Shown: positions 19,378 through 29,351 of the stretch, in pieces
Layout: every line of letters starts with the position of its first letter
Numbering within the stretch: the stretch's first letter is position 1
Assembly (NCBI RefSeq): GCF_002836355.1
Contig: NZ_PJCA01000031.1
Location: 310,001 to 374,000, forward strand
Source of the DNA: Moritella sp. Urea-trap-13
GTDB taxonomy: Bacteria > Pseudomonadota > Gammaproteobacteria > Enterobacterales > Moritellaceae
Reading direction: 5' to 3'
DNA length: 64,000 nt
Position numbers and translations under genes: made by a program
Notes under the pieces: model-generated
The model's input: only the letters and a program-made list of their open reading frames with translations
What the model was told of the DNA's origin: nothing
Database searches by the model: none

Positions 19378-22233
19378 TTGATAATTAAGTCGATGTCATT
19401 TAGGCGATATATAGCAAGTATATTTATCTCGATAATTTCTTTGCTGAGTGGCGCGTTAATCTATGTGAGTGTGCAGCACTCACAACAAATATCAACAACC
19501 TTATCGAAAGATATCGTGACTAACTACGCGCAAGAACTCTCGGTAAAAATTGAAAAAGTGACGTCCCCACTCAGTACGCTATTAAACACCTTGGCGATGG
19601 GGCGGTTTACCGCTCGCGATGTGGGAACTCCCGATCCCGCTTGGCTTGAGGCGATGACGGCGATACTGGAAAAAAATCAGTACCTCGATTCAATGTATTT
19701 TGGTAAAGATGATGGCAGTGCTTTTCTGTTTCAACCTCTTTATGATCTAAAGGTCAAACAAAGCTTATCAGCGCCTGTCGATGCACGCCTAATGGTGCGT
19801 TATTATACTCTCGGTGCGCAGCGTATTCAGTTCTATGACGCTGATATGAAATTGATGAAAGAACAGTACATAAGCAGTGATTACGATCCTCGTGAGCGAC
19901 TTTGGTATAACGAAGTTAAAAATAACGACCAAATCTACATGACTGGGCCGTACAATTTCTCTAACCCGGCACAAGATGGCATTACTTTTTCGCGTAAAAC
20001 CCGCTCTGGCGATGCGATTATTGGGGTAGATCTTACCTTAGATAAATTGACAAAATTAGTGCAGTACTTTGAATTCTCAACCAACTCTAATATATTTTTA
20101 CTCAATACTGACGCGCAAATCATTGGTAGTAATCAGCTCTTCTCGCTGATGATGGGTAAGGAGTTATTTACTGCTGAAGATCTTGAGTTTGATCTGCTAG
20201 TTAAGGAATTTGAAGCGGAAAATAAATCAAATCTGTCAGCGAAAACCGTGGTTTGGCAAGGCAACACCTGGGAATTAATGATTTCGCCGTTGACGCTTGC
20301 AGATAGTAGCATGTTGAGGGTGGTCAACTTTGTGTCCCATGATGATTTGTTTGAAGCCTCATCAAGTCTGCGTAATGATCTTATTATCATCTCGCTGATC
20401 TCCGTCATTATCTCATTTCTGATTGTATTGTGTATCGCTCGCCGTATTGCTAGTCCGCTGACTTATTTAACGGACTCTATCGAAAATATTCAACGTTTCC
20501 GCTTTCAACGTAAACGCTATCAAGCTTCACATATTCAAGAAATTGATAAGCTTAATGAAGCGATGGGCTTGATGGAAAATGTATTATTAGATTTCTTTAA
20601 TAACCTACGCAGTGTAGCGCGCACGTCACGACCTGAAGAGCTATCGGAATCGATTGTAACGCAGGTAAAAGAGATTTTGTCGGCGGATGATTGTCAGCTG
20701 TTTACTAATACACCCGATAGCCGTGGTGAGTTTACACTGTCAGCGAAGTCGGGCACCACCGCAGATTTTAATTTACAGTGTTTATATGACCACAATCCAA
20801 AGGCTTTTAAACAGTCTATCTATGAGCTAACAGCGGATGAAGCGAATCACATATTTACGGATATGTCGTGTCATTCAGGTTTTATTATCCCGTTATTCAA
20901 TCGTAATAATGATAATACCGGGGCGTTATTAATAGGCTTTACCCTTGATATCACTGATGATACGCGTAATCGTTTACGCTTTGTGCGTGAATTCATCGGC
21001 TTTAATGAGATCGTATTAGAGCATTTAGAAAAAGTAGACGAGCAACGTGAATTATTCCATTCATTCGTTGAAATGACCGCGACAGCTGTTGATATTAAAT
21101 CACCTTATACCGGTGGACACTGTCAGCGAGTACCTAAAATAACCAAGATGTTAGCCAAAGCGGCTGCAGCAGATACCGATAAGTTTGCTGATTTTTCATT
21201 AACGACAAAAGGTTGGGAAGAATTGTTGGTCGCGGCATGGTTACATGACTGCGGTAAAGTAACGACACCTGATTACGTGATGGATAAGGCCACTAAGTTA
21301 GAAACCATTTACGACCGTATTCATGAAATTCGTATGCGTTATGAAGTATTAAAACGTGATGCTGACGTTGTCTATTGGCAATCGATTGCCGAGGGGATTA
21401 GTGAAGCGCAAGCGCAACAAATTTGCGATGATTTAAAACAAGAGCTTGATGATGAGTTTGCCTTTATTGCTAGTTGTAATCCGGGCAGTGAATTTTTAGA
21501 TCCAGAGAAGCAACGACGTTTGGCTGAAATTGGTGAGCGCACTTGGTTACGTACACTGCCTGATGATATTGGTGTGTCGCAACAAGAATTAGCGAAAAAG
21601 CGTGATGCCAATAAGACATTGCCAGTGATTGAGAAAATCCTGGCCGACAAGCCCGAGCATTTGTTTGTTTGGGAAGAGAAAAAACAGTTACAAGCAAACA
21701 GTAAACGTGACTTTAAAATGGTCCAGCCTGAACACCGTTACAATCGCGGTGAGCTGCATAATTTAATGATTAGAAGTGGTACGTTAACGCCTGAAGAACG
21801 TTACAACATTAATGATCATATCGTGCAAACCTATCTCATGCTTGATCAGCTACCATACCCAGAACACCTTAAGAATGTCCCGCTTATTGCTGGTAGTCAT
21901 CATGAAAAAATGAATGGTCAAGGTTATCCGCTGCAGTTAAAAGGTGAAGAGATCCCTATTGGTGGCCGTATGATTGCGGTTGCGGATGTGTTTGAAGCAT
22001 TAACAGCCAATGATCGCCCTTATAAAGCGGCAAAAACCTTAAGTCATTCATTGAAGATCATGTCATTCATGGTTAAAGATGAACACCTTGATGGCGACGT
22101 GTTTGATTTGTTTTTAACTCAAGGTGTTTATCAAGAGTATGCTGACGAATACTTAACAGCTGAACAACTCGATTTTGTTGATGTTCCAGCGCTTAGGTCT
22201 ATCTATCTAAAAACGCTAGCTGCAGTTAGTTAG
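19378..22233 (+). CDS. Membrane-bound HD-GYP domain protein with periplasmic sensor (paralogue 2)
   Basis: This 951-residue protein is a close tandem copy of the preceding gene, with the same order: membrane helix, periplasmic Cache-like domain (SDYDPRERLWYNE), second helix near 340, linker, GAF-like region, HD-GYP. HDCGK is near residue 623 and HHEKMNGQGYP near 841, again with the long insert. The start is a TTG at 19378 preceded by GGAAG at good spacing; an ATG five codons later is the alternative. The sensor halves differ more than the catalytic halves, which suggests duplication followed by a change of ligand. The gap of 174 bp between the copies would allow separate promoters. Confidence 0.88.
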   Translation: MIIKSMSFRRYIASIFISIISLLSGALIYVSVQHSQQISTTLSKDIVTNYAQELSVKIEKVTSPLSTLLNTLAMGRFTARDVGTPDPAWLEAMTAILEKNQYLDSMYFGKDDGSAFLFQPLYDLKVKQSLSAPVDARLMVRYYTLGAQRIQFYDADMKLMKEQYISSDYDPRERLWYNEVKNNDQIYMTGPYNFSNPAQDGITFSRKTRSGDAIIGVDLTLDKLTKLVQYFEFSTNSNIFLLNTDAQIIGSNQLFSLMMGKELFTAEDLEFDLLVKEFEAENKSNLSAKTVVWQGNTWELMISPLTLADSSMLRVVNFVSHDDLFEASSSLRNDLIIISLISVIISFLIVLCIARRIASPLTYLTDSIENIQRFRFQRKRYQASHIQEIDKLNEAMGLMENVLLDFFNNLRSVARTSRPEELSESIVTQVKEILSADDCQLFTNTPDSRGEFTLSAKSGTTADFNLQCLYDHNPKAFKQSIYELTADEANHIFTDMSCHSGFIIPLFNRNNDNTGALLIGFTLDITDDTRNRLRFVREFIGFNEIVLEHLEKVDEQRELFHSFVEMTATAVDIKSPYTGGHCQRVPKITKMLAKAAAADTDKFADFSLTTKGWEELLVAAWLHDCGKVTTPDYVMDKATKLETIYDRIHEIRMRYEVLKRDADVVYWQSIAEGISEAQAQQICDDLKQELDDEFAFIASCNPGSEFLDPEKQRRLAEIGERTWLRTLPDDIGVSQQELAKKRDANKTLPVIEKILADKPEHLFVWEEKKQLQANSKRDFKMVQPEHRYNRGELHNLMIRSGTLTPEERYNINDHIVQTYLMLDQLPYPEHLKNVPLIAGSHHEKMNGQGYPLQLKGEEIPIGGRMIAVADVFEALTANDRPYKAAKTLSHSLKIMSFMVKDEHLDGDVFDLFLTQGVYQEYADEYLTAEQLDFVDVPALRSIYLKTLAAVS

Positions 22234-22352
22234 TTATTCAGTCAATCACCTTGCCTATCACTCAGTTATAAATGTAATTAAATAACAAAAATAGCGTAAA
22301 TACCTACTTATGAGTAGTTTTATTGCGGGTTTTGTTGTTTTTAAATTACACT

Positions 22353-22393
22353 AATGGCATTATGTAGGCGGCTATTCGCTTGATAATGCCATT
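22353..22393 (+). terminator. Stem-loop after the HD-GYP pair
   Basis: AATGGCATTAT (22353-22363) and ATAATGCCATT (22383-22393) are perfect 11-bp arms around a 19-nt loop containing GGCG/CGCT. The 3' side is only moderately T-rich. A probable terminator. Confidence 0.55.
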
Positions 22394-22458
22394 TCTCGTT
22401 ATAAAATTACGTCTCACTTCACACTTTTGATCTTGTTCACATTTATCGTCATTCAGAA

Positions 22459-22472
22459 TTGATCTAGGTCAT
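22459..22472 (+). promoter_or_regulatory. FNR-like site upstream of nirB
   Basis: TTGATCTAGGTCAT matches TTGAT-N4-ATCAA at eight of ten defined positions. It ends about 57 bp before the nirB start, a position compatible with activation under anaerobiosis. NarL/NarP heptamer candidates nearby are too degenerate to call. Confidence 0.55.
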
Positions 22473-22529
22473 GTTCATCCCTTAAGTAATACCTCAAAAT
22501 ACCTACATAATAAATATATAGGAATACTT

Positions 22530-25079
22530 ATGAGCAAAGTCAGACTGGTTATTATCGGTAATGGTATGGTTGGCCACCGTTACATCGAAGATCTAGTAGA
22601 AAAAGCAGAAATTGAAAATTTTGATGTAACCGTGTTTTGTGAAGAACCTCGCGTTGCCTATGATCGTGTCCACCTCTCTTCTTATTTCTCTCACCACACT
22701 GCAGATGAATTATCGTTAGTAAAAGAAGGTTTTTACGACAAGCATAATATCAATGTATTGATTGGTGAACGTGCGATCAACATTAACCGTTCGCAGAAAA
22801 TCATTTATTCAAACTCAGGTCGTGAAATTAAATACGACAAGTTGGTTATGGCGACAGGCTCAAAACCTTGGGTGCCGCCAATTAAAGGTAACGAAAGCAA
22901 AGACTGTTTTGTTTACCGTACTATCGAAGATTTAAAAACCATTGAAGCGACAGCCAAACGCAGTAAAAGCGGTGTTGTTATCGGCGGTGGTTTATTAGGA
23001 CTTGAAGCTGCTGGTGCATTGAAAGCACTAGGTGTAGAAACACATGTAATTGAGTTCTCGCCAGTATTGATGGCAGAGCAGCTAGACCGTGAGGGCGGTG
23101 AGCAACTCCGTAAAAAAATTGAAAAACTGGGCGTGCAAGTGCATACCAGTAAAAATACTCTCGAAATTGTTGCCGAAGGTGAAACTGCACGTAACACTAT
23201 GATGTTTGCCGATGGCACCTCGCTTGAAGTTGATTTCATTGTCTTCTCAACGGGTATTCGTCCGCAAGACAAACTTGCACATCAATCAGGCTTAGCAACG
23301 GGTCGTCGTGGTGGTATCACTATTAGTGACCATTGTGTTACTAGCGACAGTGATGTTTACGCAATTGGTGAATGTGCATCTTGGAATGAACAATTCTTTG
23401 GTTTAGTTGCTCCGGGTTACAAAATGGCACAAGTTGCTGTTGACCATCTATTAGGTAACGACAACGCATTCGAAGGCGCTGATATGAGTGCTAAGCTGAA
23501 ATTGCTTGGTGTGAAAGTAGGTAGTATCGGTGATGCCAATGGTCGTACTCCTGGTTGTAAGAGCTTTGTTTATCTTGATGAAACAGAAGAAGTATACAAA
23601 CGTATTATTGTTTCAGAAGACGGTAAAAAGTTATTAGGTGCGGTATTAATCGGTGACACATCGGATTACGGTAGCTTGTTACAACTTAAGCTAAACGACA
23701 TGGACTTACCAGAACATCCAGACTGCTTGATTCTACCCGCACATGCGGGCGGTGATAAGCCTGCAATGGGCGTTGATTCATTACCTGATTCAGCTGTGCT
23801 GTGTTCTTGTTTTGATGTAACCAAAGGTAAGATCGCTGCAGCGGTTGCTGATGGTCACACCACAATGGGCGAAATTAAAGCAGTAACGAAAGCGGGTACG
23901 GGTTGTGGTGGTTGTGTACCGCTTATCACTCAAGTACTGAATTCAGAACTGGCTAAATCTGGCATCGAAGTGAAAAACCACTTATGTAGTCATTTTGAAT
24001 ATTCTCGCCAAGAGCTATTCCACCTTATTCGTATCGAAGGCATCAAGACCTTTGAAGAGCTATTAACTAAATACGGTAAAGGTTACGGCTGTGAATTCTG
24101 TAAGCCAATTGTAGGTTCAATCTTAGCGTCTTGCTGGGGTGACCATGTATTAAGCCGCGACAATGTTGGCCTGCAAGATACCCATGATAACTTCCTTGGT
24201 AACATGCAAAAAGACGGTACTTATTCAGTTATCCCTCGTATGGCGGGTGGTGAAGTAACACCTCAAGCATTAGCGGTACTTGCTGAAGTCGCTGCAGAGT
24301 ATAACCTTTATACCAAGATCACCGGTGCACAGCGTATTGGTTTATTTGGTGCACACAAAGGTGATTTACCCACAATTTGGAAAAAACTGATTGCTGCTGG
24401 TTATGAAACTGGTCAAGCGTATGCAAAAGCATTACGTATGGCGAAGACATGTGTTGGTAGTACCTGGTGTCGTTTTGGTGTGCAAGACAGTGTTGCTTTA
24501 GGTGTGTTACTTGAAAACCGCTATAAAGGTATTCGTACGCCACACAAAATGAAGTTTGGTGTATCAGGTTGTACACGTGAATGTGCAGAAGCACAGGGTA
24601 AAGATTTAGGTATTATCGCAACAGACGCAGGCTGGAATATGTATGTGTGTGGTAACGGTGGTATGACCCCGCGTCACGCTGATTTATTGGCATCAGACTT
24701 AGACGAAGCTACGTTGCTTAAATATGTAGACCGTTTCATGATGTTTTATGTACGTACCGCAGACAAGTTACAACGTACTTCGGTATGGATGGATAACTTA
24801 GAAGGTGGTGTTGATTACCTACGTGAAGTGGTTGTTAACGATAAACTGGGCATCAATGAACAGCTAGAAACAGACATCAACAAACTGATCACTGAATTCA
24901 AATGTGAATGGTCTGAAGTGGTAGAAAGTGAAGAACAGCAAACACGTTTCGCTCACTTTATTAACTCTAAAGAGCAAGACAGCAATGTTCGCTTTGTTGC
25001 TGCACGTGATCAACATCGTCCGGCTACAATCGAAGAGAAAGCCGATACTTATACAATCACTGTGGAGGAACACGCATGA
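22530..25079 (+). CDS. nirB: NAD(P)H-dependent nitrite reductase, large subunit
   Basis: NirB reduces nitrite to ammonium in the cytoplasm with electrons from NADH through FAD, [2Fe-2S], [4Fe-4S] and siroheme. The 849 residues run as: FAD/NAD(P)-binding oxidoreductase (IGNGMVGHRYIEDLV at the N-terminus; GGGLLGLEAAGAL near 152), a BFD-like cluster domain with CSCFD and GTGCGGC, then the sulfite/nitrite reductase core. The siroheme/[4Fe-4S] cysteines are in TCVGSTWCRFG and SGCTRECAEAQGKDLG. The length is normal. The stop overlaps the nirD start by 4 bp, so the two are translationally coupled. Confidence 0.97.
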   Translation: MSKVRLVIIGNGMVGHRYIEDLVEKAEIENFDVTVFCEEPRVAYDRVHLSSYFSHHTADELSLVKEGFYDKHNINVLIGERAININRSQKIIYSNSGREIKYDKLVMATGSKPWVPPIKGNESKDCFVYRTIEDLKTIEATAKRSKSGVVIGGGLLGLEAAGALKALGVETHVIEFSPVLMAEQLDREGGEQLRKKIEKLGVQVHTSKNTLEIVAEGETARNTMMFADGTSLEVDFIVFSTGIRPQDKLAHQSGLATGRRGGITISDHCVTSDSDVYAIGECASWNEQFFGLVAPGYKMAQVAVDHLLGNDNAFEGADMSAKLKLLGVKVGSIGDANGRTPGCKSFVYLDETEEVYKRIIVSEDGKKLLGAVLIGDTSDYGSLLQLKLNDMDLPEHPDCLILPAHAGGDKPAMGVDSLPDSAVLCSCFDVTKGKIAAAVADGHTTMGEIKAVTKAGTGCGGCVPLITQVLNSELAKSGIEVKNHLCSHFEYSRQELFHLIRIEGIKTFEELLTKYGKGYGCEFCKPIVGSILASCWGDHVLSRDNVGLQDTHDNFLGNMQKDGTYSVIPRMAGGEVTPQALAVLAEVAAEYNLYTKITGAQRIGLFGAHKGDLPTIWKKLIAAGYETGQAYAKALRMAKTCVGSTWCRFGVQDSVALGVLLENRYKGIRTPHKMKFGVSGCTRECAEAQGKDLGIIATDAGWNMYVCGNGGMTPRHADLLASDLDEATLLKYVDRFMMFYVRTADKLQRTSVWMDNLEGGVDYLREVVVNDKLGINEQLETDINKLITEFKCEWSEVVESEEQQTRFAHFINSKEQDSNVRFVAARDQHRPATIEEKADTYTITVEEHA

Positions 25080-25402
25080 GTAAATGGATTAACGTTTGTC
25101 AGCTAAACGACATCACCCCAAAAACTGGCGTTTGTGCACTGGTTAATGGTAAGCAAGTTGCGATATTCCGTCCACGTGACAATGAAGAATTATTTGCTAT
25201 CGACAATATGGACCCGTTTGCAAAATCAAACGTGCTGTCACGCGGTATCATCTGTGAACATGACGAGCAACTTTGGGTCGCAAGCCCATTGAAGAAACAG
25301 CGCTTCAATTTAACCACTGGTCAGTGTTTAGAGAATGATCTGGTATCACTCGCTACGTATAAAGTGCGAGTGAACAAAGACGCTGTCGAGATTAGTGCTT
25401 AA
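25076..25402 (+). CDS. nirD: Nitrite reductase small subunit
   Basis: NirD is the 108-residue partner of NirB and has a Rieske-like fold. As in other NirD proteins the cluster-binding Cys-His pairs of true Rieske proteins are absent here, so it is structural rather than redox-active. Visible family features are FRPRDNEELFAIDNMDPFAKSNVLSRGI and the C-terminal PLKKQRFNLTTGQCLE stretch. The start codon lies in the last codon of nirB, in an ATGA overlap. Confidence 0.95.
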   Translation: MSKWINVCQLNDITPKTGVCALVNGKQVAIFRPRDNEELFAIDNMDPFAKSNVLSRGIICEHDEQLWVASPLKKQRFNLTTGQCLENDLVSLATYKVRVNKDAVEISA

Positions 25403-25445
25403 ACATTACGCATGACATCTCACATAGCATCATGACAGATTAAAT

Positions 25446-25474
25446 AATGCCTCACTTGTTGTGAGTGGGGCATT
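25446..25474 (+). other. Stem-loop between nirD and nirC
   Basis: AATGCCTCACT (25446-25456) pairs with AGTGGGGCATT (25464-25474) with one wobble or mismatch and a 7-nt loop. No T run follows. It probably sets relative mRNA levels of nirBD and nirC. Confidence 0.5.
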
Positions 25475-25605
25475 CAAATATGGAAAAAGTTAGTGAGTTG
25501 CTAGCCCAATAACGAATAATTAATTACACCATGACGTAAGCAAGTGTGTAGTCATTATTGGTATATCAATTTCGAATTTAACAATTATAAAAAAGGGTAT
25601 TCCTT

Positions 25606-26433
25606 ATGTACGCAGATACAATCAAAAAATGTTCAGCTAATGCTGCGCGAATCGTAAAACTAGACAAGACTGATCCAATTAGTTTCCTTATCAGCGGTGC
25701 AATGGCTGGTGCGTATGTAGGTCTTGGCATTATTTTAATCTTCACTTTGGGTAATATGGTTGATCCATCAATTCGTCCATTAGTGATGGGCGCGACATTT
25801 GGTATCGCATTAACATTAGTGATTATCGCTGGTTCAGAACTGTTTACTGGTCACACTATGTTTTTAGCTCTGGGCGCGAAAACAGGTGCTATTACTTGGG
25901 GTGATAACTTACGTATTCTGCCAAAAACATGGTTATATAACCTGATTGGTTCAATCGCAGTGGCAGCATTATTCTATTATGCTGGTGGCGGTAAATTATT
26001 AGGTAATTCAGAAAGCTTGGTACATAAAGTTGCGTTAGCAAAAACTACGGCACCAGCAATGGTACTACTGTTTAAAGGTATCTTATGTAACTGGTTAGTA
26101 TGTCTAGCAATCTGGATGTGTCAACGTGTTGAAGGTACTGGTAAATTCATCGCTATCTGGTGGTGTCTATTAGCGTTCATCGCGTCTGGTTACGAGCATT
26201 CAATTGCTAACATGACTATTTTTGCAATGTCTTACTTCGGTGATAGCCAAGAAGCGTTCAATCTTGTTGGTGTTGGTCACAACCTGTTATGGGTTTCACT
26301 GGGTAATATCATTTCTGGTACTGCATTCATGGGCCTAGGCTACTGGTACTCAACGCCAAAAGCAGAACGTCCTGTAGTAACTCAAGAACTTGATAAAGTA
26401 ACAGTAGTGACAGGTAACACAGCTAAAGTATAA
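25606..26433 (+). CDS. nirC: Formate/nitrite transporter family protein, nitrite channel
   Basis: A 275-residue FNT-family inner-membrane channel with six predicted helices, expected to import nitrite for NirBD. The family-typical sequences ISGAMAGAYVGLGIILIF and SELFTGHTMFLALG (first two helices and the constriction region) and GYEHSIANMTIFAMSYFG (the central conserved His) are present. The N-terminus (MYADTIKKCSANAARIVKL) is like NirC. The gene lies 203 bp after nirD on the same strand and is followed by a T-run terminator, completing the nir operon. Confidence 0.94.
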   Translation: MYADTIKKCSANAARIVKLDKTDPISFLISGAMAGAYVGLGIILIFTLGNMVDPSIRPLVMGATFGIALTLVIIAGSELFTGHTMFLALGAKTGAITWGDNLRILPKTWLYNLIGSIAVAALFYYAGGGKLLGNSESLVHKVALAKTTAPAMVLLFKGILCNWLVCLAIWMCQRVEGTGKFIAIWWCLLAFIASGYEHSIANMTIFAMSYFGDSQEAFNLVGVGHNLLWVSLGNIISGTAFMGLGYWYSTPKAERPVVTQELDKVTVVTGNTAKV

Positions 26434-26504
26434 TCTGTCTGTTAATTTTTCTATGCAATAGAGCAGTCTAGAGCCAATAGATAAGTTTAGATTTACTTTG
26501 ATAA

Positions 26505-26548
26505 GCGCCTCCTTGGTATTCGTAATGAATGTAGGGGGCGTTTTTTTT
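26505..26548 (+). terminator. Rho-independent terminator of the nir operon
   Basis: CGCCTCCT near 26506-26513 pairs with AGGGGGCG (26533-26540) using one wobble pair, then eight T residues follow. Confidence 0.8.
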
Positions 26549-26679
26549 GGTTTTTTTATATGCAGCATGTTTGGTCTAATCCTTTAAATCATAGCTTTAT
26601 CGACTTTATCTGTAATCTTGTAATACTTCTGGTACACTGCGCGACTATATTTTCTGTTGTTGTGTTTAGTAAGGTCATT

Positions 26680-27987
26680 ATGGGTTTTTCTGCTTTAAAT
26701 CTTAATCAAAATTTAGTTAATACTGTTACCAAGTTAGGTTATGAAACACCTACGCCAATTCAAGCGCAGGCTATTCCAGCTATTCTGGAAGGGCGTGACA
26801 TTATGGGTGGTGCACAAACTGGTACCGGTAAAACGGCAGCGTTTGCATTACCGATCATTCAGCAGTTAATGGCCCAGCAATTAACTGCTAGCTCAAGCGA
26901 TGACACAACAGCTAAAAAACAAATCCGAGCATTAGTATTAACGCCAACGCGTGAACTTTCACAGCAAGTTCACAAAAGCTTTGTTGCGTATAGCGAAGGT
27001 AGCGAACTAACGGCTGAACTTGTTTACGGTGGTGTTAGCATTAACCCACAAGTAAAAGCATTGGCTCAAGGTGCTGACATTTTAGTAGCAACACCTGGTC
27101 GTTTACTTGATCTATTAGATCGTGAAACGCTAACACTTGAGTTTGTTGAAAAGATTGTATTCGATGAAGCTGACCGTATGTTAGATATGGGCTTTATGGA
27201 AGAGATCCGCCGCATCTTAAAACATCTACCGAAAAAACGTCAGACGATGTTGTTCTCGGCAACATTTGATGATGCGATCTTTAAACTAAGCAAAGGCTTG
27301 TTAAACGATCCATTATTAGTTGAAGTTGATACGCGTAACGCAGCAGCTGAGCAAGTAGAACAAATATTTTATGCTGTCGATACTGATCGTAAGCGTGAAC
27401 TAACGTCTTACTTGATTGGTTCACGTAACTGGCGTCAAGTACTTATCTTTACGCGTACTAAGCAGGCTGCAGATAGCCTAGCAAAAGAAATGTGTAAAGA
27501 TGGTATTAAGACAATCGCTGTACACGGTGATAAATCACAGGGCGCACGTGAACGTGGTCTGGAAGATTTTAAAGCGGGTAACGTACGCGCATTAGTGGCG
27601 ACAGACGTTGCTGCACGTGGTCTTGATATCGAACAGCTTAAGCATGTAATCAACTTTGAATTACCGTTTAAAGCAGAAGACTACATTCACCGTATTGGTC
27701 GTACTGGCCGTGCTGGTTTATCTGGTACTGCTACGTCGTTAGTAAGCATCGGTGAAAACTGGTTATTAGAAGAAATTGAAACATTGCTTGATACCCGTTT
27801 AGTGGCGCAATGGTTACCGGGTTATGAACCTGATCTAAGCAAACCTGTTGATGACGGTCGCGGTAAGGGTGGCGGTAAATCAGATAAAGGCAACAGCCGA
27901 ACTACTGATAAACGTCGCGCGACGAATCGCTCTTACGGTAAGAAAACTAATAACCGTGCGAAGAAAGAGTCAAAACCAAGCCGTTAA
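26680..27987 (+). CDS. rhlE: DEAD-box ATP-dependent RNA helicase, RhlE-like
   Basis: This protein unwinds RNA duplexes and probably acts in ribosome assembly or RNA decay. I place the start at the ATG at 26680 (AAGG six bases upstream), giving 435 residues; the open frame is longer, but family members begin at MGFSALNLN. Motifs in order are Q motif (GYETPTPIQAQAI), AQTGTGKT, PTREL, TPGR, DEAD, SAT, ARGLD and HRIGRTGR. The C-terminal tail is basic, low-complexity and Gly/Lys/Arg-rich (GKGGGKSDKGNSRTTDKRR), as in RhlE. The tail supports RhlE over the other cold-shock helicases, though those remain possible. Confidence 0.93.
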   Translation: MGFSALNLNQNLVNTVTKLGYETPTPIQAQAIPAILEGRDIMGGAQTGTGKTAAFALPIIQQLMAQQLTASSSDDTTAKKQIRALVLTPTRELSQQVHKSFVAYSEGSELTAELVYGGVSINPQVKALAQGADILVATPGRLLDLLDRETLTLEFVEKIVFDEADRMLDMGFMEEIRRILKHLPKKRQTMLFSATFDDAIFKLSKGLLNDPLLVEVDTRNAAAEQVEQIFYAVDTDRKRELTSYLIGSRNWRQVLIFTRTKQAADSLAKEMCKDGIKTIAVHGDKSQGARERGLEDFKAGNVRALVATDVAARGLDIEQLKHVINFELPFKAEDYIHRIGRTGRAGLSGTATSLVSIGENWLLEEIETLLDTRLVAQWLPGYEPDLSKPVDDGRGKGGGKSDKGNSRTTDKRRATNRSYGKKTNNRAKKESKPSR

Positions 27988-28074
27988 TTTGGCTAGCAGC
28001 TTTACGTAGTAAGTTTAAATCGTAATAAATAGATTTAGATGGTAATAGCTGCGTTAGATAGACAAGTTGATATG

Positions 28075-28113
28075 AATGGCCAAGGTTGAGAAACCTTGGC
28101 CATTCTTTTTTTT
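28075..28113 (+). terminator. Rho-independent terminator of the helicase gene
   Basis: A perfect 13-bp stem (28075-28087 with 28092-28104) has a GAGA tetraloop and is followed by C and eight T residues. Confidence 0.93.
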
Positions 28114-28250
28114 ATAACATGATGAATTTGTTACTCGCGTTTATTAAAATAGCCCAAAGCTTGCGTCGTGGATAAAATGCGATTAATTTAACTATATTAT
28201 TTAAGATTAATTAACGATAGTACTCAAGGTTATTTACGTTAGGGACATCC

Positions 28251-29212
28251 ATGGACTCAGTAACTCAAATTGTATTAGGTGGTGCTATTGGAGCTGCTAT
28301 AGCCCATAAACAACTTGGCCGTAGTGCTGTCATTATCGGTGGTGTCTTGGGTACAATTCCAGATTTAGATGTGTTTATGCCAGCCGCAGATGCCGTAGCA
28401 AGCTTTACGGAACACCGCAGTTTCTCTCATTCTTTGTTTGTATTATTTCCCTTCGCGTTTATTTGCTTTGCTGCACTAAAATTGAAATTCAAAACAGATG
28501 TCATTTCCAATCAACGGCTATTTTGGCTGTGTTGTTTAACTCACTCTGCGTTGGGAAACTAACAGGAATCATGGAGTATTCTGCGGATGCTTTTACTAGT
28601 TATGGCACACAGTTGTTTTGGCCGTTAGCTGGCAATCCTATTTCTATCGCTTCTATCTTTGTTATTGATCCCTTGTATACACTGCCTTTGTTAGTGGGTT
28701 GTGTTTACTTGTGGCGCAGTAAAAATAGCGACGAGAGTAAGCAAAAGGCAAGACGCGTAAACCATATTGGTTTAGCGCTCAGTAGTGGTTATTTATTACT
28801 GAGTGTATTAATTCAAACTCAGATGCTGAGTAAAGTTGAACTGGCTTTAAAAAGTAATGGTATACCTGCCGACAAAGTATTCCTTTCGCCGCTTTATCCA
28901 AGCCTGAATTGGTGGATTGCTATCGTAGTCGATGACGGTATTTATTATGATGTGACCTTGAATGTGCTAATGAATACTGTCGATATATCGGAAAAACAAA
29001 ACCTCGGTTATGGCGTGATAGACGTCACTACACCTGCGTTAACCTCGCTTGATTGGTTTACCAATGGCTTTATTCGCTTAGAAGAAGTTGAAGGGCAATT
29101 AGTGGCGACAGACTTGAGAATCAAAACCGGTCATGTTGGTTATGCTTTCAAGTTCGCATTAGCAGAGAAGGAAACGGATGGCTGGAAAGTCATTTCACCA
29201 TTAAGACTGTAA
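28251..29212 (+). pseudogene. Metal-dependent hydrolase-like inner-membrane protein (DUF457/YdjM type), frameshifted
   Basis: Two adjacent frames together make one family member. The first (from the ATG at 28251) starts MDSVTQIVLGGAIGAAIAH and has GTIPDLDVF and HRSFSHSLFVL, the His/Asp motifs of the family. It stops at 28560 just after CLTHSAL. The rest, DAFTSYGTQLFWPLAGNP and IFVIDPLYTLPLL, continues in another frame to 29212. Relatives read LTH-x-x-L-D-x-FTxYGTQ without a gap. Here 32 nt separate the TTG of SAL from the GAT of DAF, which shifts the frame and brings in a stop. Either a true small insertion has broken the gene or the assembly is wrong here. Predicted as membrane-bound, substrate unknown. 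Confidence 0.8.
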
Positions 29213-29351
29213 GACCCATTCATCTTCTATTCAGATTGTTTGGTTTAACCTACATCTATAGTAAACTTTGTCTAAGGTACTTTTATACTAAAAGTATGTT
29301 CTATTATGATAGTAATCATTGTTCTCCTTCCTTTAACCTTGAAGTAGGTAT

